Below, piece after piece: positions 1-12,300 of a stretch of DNA of 64,000 nt. Each line of letters opens with the position of its first letter. Position 1 is the first letter of the stretch. The DNA is taken from positions 12,066,706 to 12,130,705 of the forward strand of contig NC_088296.1 in assembly GCF_032854445.1 (NCBI RefSeq). Reading direction: 5' to 3'. A program made the position numbers and the translations under genes. Below the pieces are notes generated by a model. It had not been told where the DNA came from and ran no database searches. It was given only the letters and a program-made list of their open reading frames with translations. The stretch is from Liolophura sinensis (Eukaryota; Mollusca; Polyplacophora; Chitonida; Chitonidae).

Positions 1-3
1 TCT

Positions 4-320
4 ATGTACAGTTGTGGCGATCCTGATAAGGCTCTGTTTTCTCTGCCTCATAAGAATACATTTCGTCCTGTGACATACATGTCGTATTTGCGTGTTCGTG
101 GTCTGCGTTTGTCTACAGCAGGTTATAATGCTAGCATATTTTCTAAGCATAGTTTTCGGAGGGGTGGTGCGTCGTACGCATTTCAGGCTCAGGTTGCAGG
201 TGAAGTCATACAGATGTCATGAGACTGAGCTAGTGATGTTTACAGATGTTACTTAGAAGTGGATTTAAAAGGTCGTATAATAGTGTCCCGGCGCCTGAGG
301 AACCTGATCTTGTTTGAGAA
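4..320 (+). pseudogene. Tyrosine recombinase C-terminus, transposon relic (A1)
   Basis: The reading frame encodes the HxxRRGG box (HSFRRGG) and the region after it. TGA and TAG stops interrupt the GDW region near 220-235, so it is dead. Tyrosine recombinases of this type, with an HSFRRGGA box followed by GDW and a catalytic Tyr, belong to Crypton or DIRS/Ngaro-like elements; which one cannot be told from this piece. The 5' part lies outside the window. A longer copy is at 21885-22558. Confidence 0.75.
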
Positions 321-682
321 GGCATAATACGTGGCGATGGTGCAACTGGTGTCGGACTCTACATGTAATTCTTCTGTCGACCTGTTTATTTTCTCATAAT
401 GGGTATGTATGTTTGATAGGTATCGCAATGGGCTATCGCTGTCTACATTTAAAGCTGTTTTCATTCCCGGATTTGTAGTCCATGTATGTATGCGTGCATC
501 AGGTCCATTGTAGTGTTTCTATGTGCAGTAAAGTTCATAAAGCCTTATATTCAACCCGGTGCTGGAGTCACTTTCAAAAAATACACCGTGTCATTACAAA
601 GAAACCCAGTTAAGACCTTACCAAAAATCAACATAAAGTTAGTAAAACAGATCGTCTCCCTTAATATCGAAAGCCTTTAATA

Positions 683-952
683 TTTATTTTATTGATTTAT
701 TTGATTGGTGTTTTAGGCCGTACTCAAGAATATTTCACTTATACGACGGCGGCCAGCATTACGGTGAGTGGAAACCGAGCAGAGCCCGGGGGAAAAGCAC
801 GACCATACGCAGGTTGCTGGCAGACCTTCCCACGTACGACCGGAGAGGAAACCAGCATGAGCTGGACTTGAACTCGCAGCCACCGCATTGGTGAGAGACT
901 CCTGGGTCATTACGCTGCACTAGCGAGCTAACCAACTGAGCCACGGAGGCCC
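683..952 (-). mobile_element. tRNA-derived SINE, full length (A1)
   Basis: On the minus strand it starts GGCCTCCGTGGCTCAGTTGG (A-box-like), has GAGTTCAAGTCC (B box) and ends TTGAGTACGGCCTAAAACACC plus an A/T tail. It is flanked by the 15-bp target duplication CGAAAGCCTTTAATA (668-682 and 953-967). The same insertion is in A2, and the A3 remnant has an empty site. Confidence 0.9.
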
Positions 953-1239
953 CGAAAGCCTTTAATAATGTTAACGTTTGTTCAATGTGTTGACTATTTT
1001 TACGTCACAAAACAAACTTCTGTCAAGAAGGGTGGTTTTTGGATTTAAGAAATCGGCGATCTAGGACAATGGTTTATACTGGCTTTTACGGTCATTGATG
1101 ACTTCACCTCGGTCATTGGCGTACCAGGGTATAATTTTGGACTTTTGGATTTGTCCACTTCTTACGAATAGTTCTTTCTGCAGTTGTTAAAATAGCTTTG
1201 TTCGGTCTGAGGGGAGCATTGGATGGTACGGAAGTGACA

Positions 1240-1590
1240 TTGTCTGACGTGGAAAGAGCCTTGAGTCGGGAGGGGGGCGTGCAAGTAACTTAATCTGTCC
1301 TGAAATGAGGGATGGAAGCCACTTTGTCTGTTCTGGAAAGAGGATTTGGAAGGAATAAAAGGCTCTTTGCTTAACCTGGAATGAACATCTGATCTGGAAA
1401 GAGCATTGTAAAGAATGGAAATCACTTTTTCTGACCTGGAAATAGCATGAAGCGAATGAAAGCTGCTTTGTCTGTCATGAAAAGAGCATTGCTGGGATGG
1501 AAACCGCTTTGTAGGAGATAAGAAGAGCATTGGATGGTATGAAAGCCACTTTGTCTGTTCTTGAGAGATCATTGGGGGGATGGAAGCCCC
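1240..1590. repeat. Degenerate minisatellite of about 44 bp (A1)
   Basis: About eight diverged units around AAAGCCACTTTGTCTGTTCT and GGAAAGAGCATTGGATGG. On the minus strand it is open for 136 codons (1162-1572) with repeated FHxRQS-like motifs. The same frame is open in A2 with few changes. This is more likely a repeat low in stops than a gene. Confidence 0.75.
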
Positions 1591-2439
1591 TTTGGCATGC
1601 GTACTTGTATCTTACTGACTTCTCTTACGCTTTGTTTCGAGTGTGAACTTTAGAGACAGAAGTTTATATGTGTGAAGAGATATCCGAGCCGTACCTTATA
1701 TAACATTGAATTGGCTTGCGCGGGTCTGTTCTAAAGATCCAGAAATGAGATACAGTTGCTACCCCTCGTTGTATGTATGAGACGTCAACCATGCGAGACA
1801 TGTATATTGACTTTAATAAATACATGTACTTCCTTTAAGTCCACCTAACAGAGCCTTACGTTATTAAGTTTATTTTCGCCATATGGTGAATTCCAACGGA
1901 TGCCCACTAAAGAACTAAAAGAAAAGATCTCCCAACCTGTGTGCCCAATACCAATTTATGTAACGAATAATGTTATTAGGTTTAGAAGAAGCCTTCCGGT
2001 GTAATACGCCTGCTTGTATATGTATATAATTGCACTTTATTTGGAGAATCATCTCATGGCCTATACACTTTGTCAAGTTTGACCGTTTATTATAAAGCGA
2101 GGAGGGTAAGCAAAGCAACAGACTGCAAGAATTATTTCCTCTCTGGTTTGCCCAAACATGCTTTTTATCTCAAGGATAGACTTATTTCCAACGGCTTTTC
2201 TCTAAGACTTGGTACATTCGTTCACATGGTAGGAACAATCAACATGGTCGACATGTAGGCACCTTTGCAATATTACCTTGGACTGTTGTTTTGTAACGAT
2301 GGTGATTGTGCGTATAGCAGCGCGTTTCTGGATAACCATTTATCTGGGTGAGTACCGCAAACTTCAGCATTTTGTGTGATGACCATGGAGGATTCCATTC
2401 TTCCAGCTTCCTCGCTGGCTTCCTCTTCTTCATTTCAAT

Positions 2440-3763
2440 TCACTTTATTCATTCATTTTGTTAGCTTACAAGGAATAAAATAGAAGAAGAAAGAAAAACG
2501 ATGATACATCAGGATAATGAACAAGAAAAAGGACATTCCATCTACCATAAAGTTTCCTAAATTGATTAGTTCTCCTTAACGGTGTGTTGGAGACGGTATA
2601 TTACTTTATATGCACTTGGTTTTAGCCAAATATGTTTCGGGTTTCAACGTAACCTTTATCGTTTTAAATTTGGGCATTCCATTAAGAAATGATACTAATT
2701 GCCAACACAACCAGAATCACACCTTTGTATATAAACGATCATTTGTGTTTTCAATGTAACAAAGACCTGTCTGTGTGGGGAGTCTATGGTTACTTGTCGT
2801 AAATGTAGCAAGACCTTTGTAAGTCTTTGGATTTAACACTGACATATCTACTTCATATGTAATATTCATATTTCTATCCCATATGTAACCAAATCCAGAT
2901 TCACACAAGACATTTTCGACCAATGATAACGATATAAAATGACACACATTGCGTAAGGAGTAAGTCAGTTGATAGTTAAAGGTGGAGAAAACATAAACAT
3001 TACATAAAGTTTAGATGAAAGTGTGCTATCCGTAAACTCATCTATTGGCAACAAAATTTCTTCAGTAGTTCTAATGTGCTGAGTTAATACAATGAAAAAA
3101 TAATCTGTTACATTTAACAGGGAGCCTGTTGTCTGAGTGATGCTAGAATGTATTCTGTTATTATAGCACATTATTGTGTCATATTCAACATAACATTCCG
3201 TTTGTCTAATAGAATCGTTATGGTGTATTAACGGACCATTTGTGTTATATTTAAAGACAGAGAAAACAAAAACAGTTCAGATGAAAGCGTACCAAAAGTT
3301 AGTCGTAAATGTGGTCTTCAATATTTTTTCCGATTTTTCTTTAAAGAGACACCTGAAAATGGTTCTTGTATGGTGAGTATTTGGGGCCACCTTTTCGCAA
3401 ATACATGTATTGTCTTTGTGTAATAATGTTATAAACCAGGATGTAACACATGTTTAATAAACATCTTTGCACTAAACTTTGGTCTTTTCTGCTAACAAAT
3501 ATGTCCAACCTGGATTTTGATCATATTTACCTGTTTAATATACTCATAAATATTATTATAATTCAGATTTAAAGCCTGTGTTTGTCTATAAACAACAAAT
3601 TTACATTGAAACAAATTTATTGGACATGCAACAGATTCTTATTTAGAACATTATTATGCAAAAATGATAAATACCAAAATGTGATCGCAAATATACCCAC
3701 CTTACAAAAATATTTTCATATACCCTTTTTCTCCTGAAAAAAATAATATATATATCAATATAC

Positions 3764-3823
<60 letters not shown>

Positions 3824-5400
3824 TAGGAACTCTTACGTCATTTCAAATCACAACACTTAATGTTAAAATAAAATAACTAAAATAATGTTGCCAAAAATTC
3901 CTTTGTTCTGGTAAACATCAAGAAAAAAGGTGATGTGACGTGAGAGTTCTTAGATATCGTCAGTAAAGCTCATAAAACCAAATATTTAAATACCTTTCAA
4001 CACTCCTAAAAAAATCTGAAAGAATAAATAAAAGTTTTTTACGCATAGTTTTCAGTTGTCTGTGTGATGAAACTTACTTCATATTTTAGCTTTCTTTTAC
4101 TTTAAGTATGATATCTTACTTTCTCGTCCTTCCGCAATTCGTAACTAAAAAGGCAGCATTGCGCTCGTAAACTCGGATATACAAAGGAAAGACACCAAGT
4201 TCTCTTTAAATAGTATAGTCTGCATATGAAGACTTTAAATTGATAATTTATTTGATAAAAATTAAGAAAAAGCTTTCGATTAAAATTAAAGATTCCGATC
4301 AACAAACTTTACAGCCATGAAAAGGATTGGTTGGATAGTCTTATTAATAAAAGGTAATTTGTAGATCAATAAGGATCGATAAAGAAGTTATTTTTTATGT
4401 AATTTTAGGTGTATTTGACACCTGGATAATTAGCTGTTTCCTGGTATTAATGTATTATCTAGTAAAATTAAATATAGTACAAGGATCCACAATATCTTTT
4501 TATATCTGCTTTCATCCTAATGCCAAACGTGACAAAATAAAATCATCCAGATCATTTAGATTTAAAGAAAACAGTAGCGGTGACAATTTGTCACCTTGTC
4601 TTACCCCGAATTGGCAAATAAAAAAAATTACTTCTGCTTTTCTTTTCATCCCATATGCAGGGTTTCATTGAGCTTTACAGGTTTTTGATACGAGTCAAAC
4701 ATGTCGCCGTTATTTCGTATAATTTTGCATAGTTTATCCCACAACCCATCCTTTCAAACTTTATCAAATGCATTAGGGAAATCAATAAGTGTACAATATA
4801 AATTTTCTTGTAACTAAGAAAATACTTTATCATAATGTTTAAAAGAAAATATTGTCCACGGTAGAGTATTGTTCATTAAAGCCACACCCTGCCTCTGAAA
4901 ATATTGTGAACCCTTCATAATATAGACAGAGTCTGTTATTATTAATTGCAGTAGACATATAACCCATACAGCTTAAAATTGTCACAGGGTGATAATTATA
5001 TGGATCAGCTAAGTCGCCCTTGTTTTTATAAATCGGCCTGACAATCCCAGTTATCCAACTTTCAGGTATAACCCCGGTATCAAACATATCATTAATCAAC
5101 TCATATAATAGCAACATTATCAGTCATAATCAGTCAACGAGTCCTCTGTGTCAATGTAATCACTTATCTTAGCAAATATAATGAAAGTTGAAATCTCCCA
5201 TCAACCACATTTGTTTAAAGCTGGGTCCGAGGCGTGTGATGTCATCTTATAGTTCTAATGATAAAACAATGTTCGGCATTGTCTGGTCTTATAAGAACTC
5301 CAATGACAGATTGTCCACTTCTTTGAAGAGATGGTTTTGGTAACATAACATAAATAATCTGAGATGGATATTATATCAGTGTCTCTTAATCTTGTCAGCG
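2440..5400 (-). pseudogene. Non-LTR retrotransposon (LINE) relic, A1
   Basis: On the minus strand, 5117-4839 reads as the start of a reverse transcriptase domain: TGVIPESW, RPIYKNKGDLADP, YNYHPVTILSCMG, then AGCGFNEQYSTVDNI. Lower coordinates (4830-4540) continue with pieces like FDKVW, KLCKIIRNNG and DKLSPLL across stops. 5220-5120 resembles the end of the endonuclease (MGDFN-like), joined directly to the RT start, so sequence between has been lost. 2947-2500 resembles the C-terminal region (KTYKGLATFTTSNHRLPTQT). About 2960-4450 cannot be assigned, apart from the (TA)n tract. Many stops and frameshifts. Confidence 0.7.
3771..3819. repeat. (TA)n microsatellite in A1
   Basis: About 49 bp of TA; the A2 counterpart at 26221 is about twice as long. 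Confidence 0.95.
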
Positions 5401-5503
5401 CGGCGAAATGACCTTCGAACTTCTCACCAATGTGGTCGCTGTGAGTTTAAGCCCAACTCACACTGGCTTCCTCTCCAGCCATAGGTGGGAAGGTCACAGA
5501 GTC
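5390..5503 (+). mobile_element. SINE head fragment (A1)
   Basis: Contains CTCACCAATGTGGTCGCTGTG, a decayed B box and GGCTTCCTCTCCAGCC, i.e. the 5' part of the same SINE family without its tail. The duplicate is at 27958-28070. Confidence 0.75.
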
Positions 5504-5867
5504 CTAGCTAGCGTTTTATCGATTGGCGCTCATTCATGCCTCTCGGAACGTTGGCCATCTCTCTGTGAAACCGCAGTACCTAGCGCCATGCCTAAAAATG
5601 TCCTTTGTAAAGTATTTTTCCGCATTTTTCATTTACTGTCGAATAAAACAACGCTATGCACTATAATTCCATCGGCAAACGATATCGCACACAAGTGTGG
5701 TTATTTTTCGCCTCCAATTCCCGAGAGTTACTTTCAAATCGGAAACCCGTTAGATAAGACATCTTGAGGGCTCGAGGCATGGTTTCCGAAGTTCCGGAAT
5801 CAGCTGGCTGCGCAAATGTCTGTGCAGACGCTCAAATTTTGTGACCTTCCCAAGCCATTGCTTAATA

Positions 5868-5975
5868 AATCGTTGGTGTTTTACGCCGTACTCAAGAATA
5901 TTTCACCTATACGACGGCGACCAGCATTATGGTCGGAGGAAACCGGGCAGAGCCCGGGGGAAACCCACGACCAAT
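5868..5975 (-). mobile_element. SINE tail fragment at the A1 boundary
   Basis: Minus-strand 3' half of the SINE (GTTTTACGCCGTACTCAAGA through GGCAGAGCCCGGGGGAAACC). It sits exactly where homology between A1 and A2 ends (after AATAAATCG); A2 continues with unrelated sequence. Confidence 0.85.
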
Positions 5976-7302
5976 GACAAATTTAAAAATCAGTTCTTAA
6001 ATATAAGCTCAGGAATTATTAAAGAACTACTTCTATGAGTGTCAAGACTTGTAGGCCTAAATGATAAGGATTGAGATAGTCTGAATTTCTTTACTAAATT
6101 CATCCATGCTTTAACGCCAGCAAAACTTCCCATCCGGTGCTCTCCTTGTCTTTTGGGCAGTTGTTTCGAAAGTGTTTTAGCCAATACTGGTATTAAGTCA
6201 TATTTTATATTTAAATTTTTACCCGCACTCAGCAGCCAATGCAGTTCTCCAGTCTATGTATAACTGCAGCAGTTTTAATTCATAACACTTGACAAGCCTA
6301 TACATGTTCTTGTTGGCTGTTAGTCAATACATGCTGAACAGGTCTGTACCAGTTCTTTGCTTCCGAGAGTTATGAGTGACCTACTTCCATTGTGTAAGAC
6401 AAACACTATCTGAATAAATGCCTTACACGCCTAGAACTCCTTGAAATACAGAGAGAAACCCCCACAGCCCATTTGTGTGACTGATCTGCTGACGTATTAT
6501 TGTATTTCATGTACCTTACCCACTGTGCCTTATAATTTAAGGAAACTTCATTAGCACTGTACTGCAGGTGGGTACCTTCCTTGCATTAATATATACATTG
6601 TATGCAAACAGTTTTTTCAAACTCGTTTTTATCCCCCCCACCCCCACCCCACCCCACCCTCCTAACGAAATTTTGGCGGGTGGTGGGTTTGGGTATACTT
6701 GAATAGCCCTGCCTGTCCATCTGTCTGCAGAATTTGGTCCTCTCATCTCCTCCCAAACAGCTGCACTGGTTTTGACGATGTTTGATGAAACTTTTCATAC
6801 ATCGATCTTACCTGTCATCTGAACTTGTGCATTCTTAGGTTTAGTGGCAATCGTCATTATTTTCATAATTAGCCTCATTTAGGACTTGTCTTAATAGTAC
6901 TTTTCCATGTATTTAGATTTTGTCGATGCAACTCTTCCTGAAGCATTGAAACTATTTCCATGTCTTTCCTATTGATCTAAATTTGTGCATGTTTAAGGTT
7001 AATTACAATCAGGTAATTAATTTGGTAAAAGCCCTTGATGAGCTACGTGCACGTACATGTATAGTGCAATAATAGATTTTCATGTCCGTGCAACTCTGCT
7101 AAAGTATTGCACCAATTTCCCTGAAAACTTTGTGCATATCTTTTATATCATGTAAACATCTGCGTGCAAGAATAATAATGGCACGTTGCTTATCATTTTT
7201 ATCTTCATCTTCTTTCTTTCATTGTTGGAATGTTGGAGAAGGAAAATCATCTCAAAGGGTCTTTGATGTGGATTCCGAATATTGTTCTCTTTTTCATTTC
7301 AG
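5976..7302. other. Intergenic stretch between A1 and TRIM-1
   Basis: No gene recognised. Contains a C-rich tract at 6633-6660. Probably includes the TRIM-1 promoter, but no TATA box or initiator is convincing. It does not align with the region upstream of TRIM-2. Confidence 0.5.
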
Positions 7303-7352
7303 ACTGCGCCATTTTGTGAAGTTGTGAAGCACGGTGTGATTTGTGTCGACAG
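7303..7352 (+). other. TRIM-1 non-coding 5' exon (50 nt)
   Basis: A 50-nt stretch starts right after TTTTTCATTTCAG and ends at CAG|GTAAGT. The same 50-nt segment with the same donor occurs at 42559-42608 ahead of TRIM-2. It has no ATG, so it would be 5' UTR spliced to 8696. The upstream side looks like a splice acceptor in both copies, so it may be an internal UTR exon with the promoter further away. Homology to the TRIM-2 locus starts here and upstream sequence differs, which is inference from eye alignment. RNA-seq would settle the transcription start. Confidence 0.6.
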
Positions 7353-7681
7353 GTAAGTCCTGTAAGATCGAGTATGCCTATTTTTACGGCTGGATGTTTC
7401 TATCAGGTGAGGGAATTGTCTTTACTCGGTCGTGTTACCGACAGTATTTAGTTGGGTGGTCGACGTCAAATCGACACAAACTAGACATACGCAGTCATTA
7501 TATTTCCATCTCATAGAAAGCAAATAATTTTGGCTGATATTGTTAATTGTGTCGGTCTTGTCACTAAATATACAGGGCGATGGTAAGGCGTTATACAGAG
7601 TTATGCTTACTGGCTGTGCCGGAAGAACCTAATTTATGTTTGTTTCTTTGTTTACAACGCTTGCCTGCCTGAGCAGAATGC

Positions 7682-7708
7682 CAAAAAAAAAAAAAAAAAA
7701 AAAAAAAA
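7682..7708. repeat. Poly(A) tract in TRIM-1 intron 1
   Basis: 27 consecutive A; not seen in TRIM-2 intron 1, so it is private to this copy. Confidence 0.9.
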
Positions 7709-8089
7709 CTTTTATATAAGCGACCCTCCCGTTATGATGTATTTGATGTATATTTATGCATGAGGTGACTACATGTAGTATTAACGCCACACGCCACACG
7801 CCACACACAGCAGACATTACAGCCTCGTTTACTGATCACAGATAATGGAAGGCGTAACTTGACACAGCTTCGCCCGTCAGGATGGTGGTATACCCCACAT
7901 GCAGGACTGGTATAGATCTGGTATTGATTAGATAGGGTTGTCTGTGTGAAGTTTAAACAGGTACTAACCTACTTCTACAGCCTATAGCTTACGGATCTCC
8001 TGTTCAGGCTGATAAGTTGTCTTTATATTCCTAACAATAACACAATAAAACACTGGAAGGTGGGAGAGTTTGACCCGTCACAATTTTCT

Positions 8090-8310
8090 CAGATAGAGAA
8101 ACTTTAGACATTCGACCCCATTATCACATAGTGTTCTGCTCTACTGACTACCACCGTAGTCCAGACGTTTAACTCCATTATCATGTACAGTTAAGCTCCT
8201 TTCCGTGCCACTGTCCTCCAGACTTTTGATCCGATTATCATATAGGGTCATGCATCCATCACTGCCATTATAGTCCAGATGTTTGAACCAATTATCTTAT
8301 ACCTGAAGTC
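8090..8310. repeat. 57-bp tandem repeat in TRIM-1 intron 1
   Basis: Three to four units of the type CCAGACGTTTGA..CGATTATCATATAGGGTCATG, also present at 43565-43730 in TRIM-2. Confidence 0.7.
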
Positions 8311-8695
8311 CCACCATTTCTGTTGAAGATGTTTGCAATTTGGCTGGTCTTACCTTTAAATCAGCAGACTGTTATTTTTACACACAAATCTGCTATTCAT
8401 GGGTGGAGCTGTAAAAAATTGTCTCTTATACATAATAAATGCTAGAATCGTCAAATGTCTAACTGAGCAGTTATTTCCACTCAGGGAAGCGAGGCGCTCA
8501 AACTCTCATGTAACATGTATAGCAATGCTTCTTCAGCAATAGCGACAAAAAATACTGTACCCCATATGTTGTTGGAAGAGAGGAATATGCACTGAACTGC
8601 AGATGGAGACGGTGTACTGTGTTGAAATTTTATATTTTCGTTAATGGAGGATCTGTATTGGTACCAGTTTAAGTAATTTGCTGGTTTTATTTCAG

Positions 8696-9379
8696 TGAAA
8701 AACCGAGGGTGTAATGGCTGATAGCAAGGAAAATCGTGAAGCAGTCCTCACATGTCCGATATGTGTGGAAACATTCCGCAAACCAGTAACGTTACCTTGT
8801 CAGCATAGTTTTTGCACGGAGTGTATTGGTGTGTATGCTGACAAGTCTAAACCTGGACAGACAGATGAGGCTTCCACGGGGAGTGAGGGTGTTCACCAGC
8901 TGATCTCATGCCCTGTATGTCGGACACCAACCAGTCTGGGGAGAGAAGGTGTGGCTGGTCTGCCTCACAACTTTCATCTGGCAGAAATAGTGGAGAGGTT
9001 CTCTTCTGCTGTGAAGTTTGAGGATCACACCCCATATTGTTCTCTGTGTGAGGAGGATAATCAGGCTAAAGCTGTCAAGTTTTGTACCGACTGTTGTTTA
9101 CTGTATTGTAAAGACTGTCTGGCTACTCTTCATCCCATGAGGGGGGCTATGAAACGTCACCGGTTGATTTCCTCCCTGGAGTACCTCTCTCAGGAAACCT
9201 CACAGCGACAGACCAGCAGCAGGGATGAACAATCAACTCAGCAAGCGTCATGCGCGAGACATGGTCAGCCATTTGGCATGTACTGTATCCCATGCCGGAT
9301 GGTGATCTGTATGGGGTGTGTGGTTGACCATCCGAAACACGCTGTGCAAGATATACCATCTGCAGCTGAGAATGACAAG
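8696..9379 (+). CDS. TRIM-1 exon 2: RING, B-box 1 and B-box 2
   Basis: The acceptor is GGTTTTATTTCAG before 8696. The donor is GACAAG|GTAATG after 9379. The first 18 nt are UTR; coding runs 8714-9379 (222 codons, phase 0). It encodes the whole zinc-binding half: RING, complete B-box 1 and B-box 2. Translation past 9379 into the intron is an artefact of reading through the donor. Compared with TRIM-2 it has about 17 substitutions in some 214 shared residues, lacks a 2-residue insertion in the RING loop and keeps 8 B-box 1 residues that TRIM-2 has lost. Confidence 0.93.
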
Positions 9380-12300
9380 GTAATGCGAAAAAGACATTCG
9401 TATATCAGCCATCGACCAAAATTGATGTTCTGTGTCATTAATAGTAAGGTCAATTCCCAAATCAACAATTGACACGAACCTTGAAAAAACTAAGAAATTG
9501 TACAAAGTACAAGATTATCTTGAGAAAGAGGAGCAAAGAGAACTGTAGTAAACAGTTATAAATGGTGTGAGAAAGACACAAGAAATATTCTAAGCGAATG
9601 ACTTAAAATCACTCTCCAAATCGTGTACCATGCTAGTATATAAGTCGATAATCAAACTAAATATATCATGACTTGGAACTATATGTTGACCCAAAGTCTT
9701 TAATCTATAGTGAAGAATGGGGCTGTTTGTCCTGTACTGTAAGTCGTTTGGAAGGCGGATTTTGTAATGTAGCGTTGTTTTCATTACAGCCAGCTGTTTT
9801 GAAAAAGAGTGGTGAACTGGAGAAAGTGCTAAAAGAAACTAAAGAATCACTGTCAGGAGTTTCGAGGCTGCACAATAAGATACTGGTTGGTATTTTTGAT
9901 GACACTTGGTCAACATGTGATTTATTGCATACTTGGTGACTCGTTTTGAGTATCTAGACTATTGCTATCATTCACAAATCCAGGAAACATACAGCTGTCA
10001 ATTATCTAGGCTAGATAAATCTCTATTTTGTCTCATATGATATATGTACATTTTCAATTGAACAGTTAAACCCGAACAGCGACAACTTTTAACAAGAACT
10101 TAAACATGGTAATCCACGTACTACTGCAGGAGTTCATTTGCATGAGGGACGAGTCTATTTACCTCTTTCTGGTTTATCTAACCAGACTATCATATCATAA
10201 TTATGACTTTCTTCTTAGTGACACACGCGCGATATGCCCCCCTCAGGCAACTCCAGTAGATACATCATCGCCGATCATACGCTGTCATAATATCTATATT
10301 GTATATACCTACTCCACATATGCGATTGGGTTTAGAGTTTGTGTTTGAACCAACCACTGGTGGTCTCCACAACATATAGGCTGCACCATCTCACCCTGCC
10401 CGGTGCACCATTTGTGATGTTGAACCAACAACGTTTCTGAGTCGACACTTACATGTGTATGTACGCCACTACATTAAAGGAAAATTCCCTCCAGCCAGAA
10501 AGTACATTGTTGACCCATTTGTGTGGTGCTTATATTCCACTCTGTTACACAGGCATGTATAATTTCTTGAACACACCCGCAATAGTTTGGATGAGGTAAT
10601 AAATGTTGTTTCTGTTTTGCAGGAAAACAAGGAACTTCACATTGAAGAGGTAGAAAGGGCTTATTGTGCAGCCTTGGAAGCCTTACAAGCCTGGAAACAG
10701 CGGTCCTTAGATGGCATAGAAACCCGCTATTCACAGTGGAGTGTAGAGTGTAGCGCTATACTCAAACATTTCCAGCTACAGGCTCAAAAAATGGAGAGGA
10801 TAGTACAGGCTTCCAAGGATTTAGTAGCGTCAATGGACGTCGAGTTTTTACAAGTAAGTCAAACATGCATAGTTTTTACCATTGGTTCAACAGCCTCAAC
10901 TCCAGGTAAATACTTCAACTAACCACACAAGACAACATGTCAATTATTTGTCAGCTTCAGAGAACATATAAAGTTTTCTTACATGTATGGGCTGTAGATA
11001 TCTTGGTTCTGACCGCTCAATTGTAAACAAATGTGATATGTATGTTGTGTACGTACACAGAGGCATCTCATTTACCATTGTCACATTATTGAACCTGTGA
11101 CGGGCCTCATACAATGACACTAATGAACCGTGATGAGGTGTTCAAATCCATCTCATGCTGCCAGGTCTAGTGAATTTTTATTTCCAGGGTTCAAACTGCT
11201 TTGCTTTGTTCAGTGGTTCTCTCTGGTCGCTGTCTGTTTTTCGACCCATAAACATTACCGCTGTGCAATTAGACTAATAAACAACACGACAATCCTGTAT
11301 ATGTAATATTAAAAAAGAGTACGTTGTTTGATGTTTTTCGAAAACGACGTGTGAATACGAACAGTAATAAAGTCCTTATCAGTGTTTGAAACAATAAATT
11401 AGCCAAGGTACAAACCGTATATAGACAACCATATCTCATTTGATGTCCCCCCGGGCTCTGCCCAGTTTCCTCAAACCACAATGCTGAACGCCATCATATA
11501 AGAAAAATATTTTGAGAACAACATAAAACATCTATATCAAACAAACCATCAAGTTTTGGCTCAATATGTTGTCCCAGTTTTCAGTCATCCGGATGATGAT
11601 GCCTGCTCCTGTTTTGAGTTTTGTAGCCCAAAACAGTTGATTTACCTGGATCAGAAAGTTCAGACCCATTGTTGATAAGCCATTAACACAACGGCTACTT
11701 TCACAAGCTTGTAACACACAAAATATGATAGCATTTACTGTGTTTGAGGTATTTGTTTGTTTGCGATGTTAAACATGCACAAGTATATTTCATTCAAACC
11801 TAAATTTTTTTATAGGCTATTGTTTTCATAAATATGCTGCCAGGATTACATATATATATTAGCTAAAATGAGCAGGCCAGGTTCCCCAGATTTTAGAGGG
11901 AATAGGGTAGGTAAGGAATCTTTGTTTCGGTTATCATTGTTACATGATTTCATATGTATGCTCAAATGTGTTTGTTGACAGGTTTCCTCGGACTTCATCA
12001 AAACGTATGTATAAATATATTATACCTCTCAAGGTTTGTTATACATGTGCACATGACTATTGTCAGCAGATGTGTTTCTGTAACACTGAGTACCAGCACT
12101 GTAGTTGTTCAAAACATACACATAAGTGTAAAATATATCTAGTGTTCAAACATACATTTGCTCAGACAAATCAGACCTAACGTGCTAGGTATATCATGAC
12201 ATTTTCATAACTGTGTGGTACACAGGATTACCACACGACTGTGTCTCTTTGTTTTCTCTTCTCTTCTCACAGAACTGATGACCAGCTGAATGAGATAAGA

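Larger units (their letters stand above)
1..5868. repeat. Segmental duplicate block A, copy A1
   Basis: It aligns by eye with 22232-28400 at an offset of about 22.2-22.6 kb over its whole length, nearly identical apart from small indels. Contents in order: recombinase relic, SINE, 44-bp degenerate minisatellite, decayed LINE with a (TA)n tract, and a SINE-head fragment. Homology stops at AATAAATCG, where this copy has a minus-strand SINE fragment. A2 has about 210 extra bases at 22630-22845. The window starts inside the block. Nothing beyond the listed elements was recognised in 320-667 and 1600-2440. Confidence 0.9.

Noticed and set aside
9147-9505. Minus-strand frames over the TRIM RING/B-box exon
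   Set aside because: Shadows of the real plus-strand coding sequence.
9673-9939. Frame extending exon 3 on both sides
   Set aside because: Only 9790-9885 is exon; the rest is intron, shown by acceptor, donor and frame with the neighbours.
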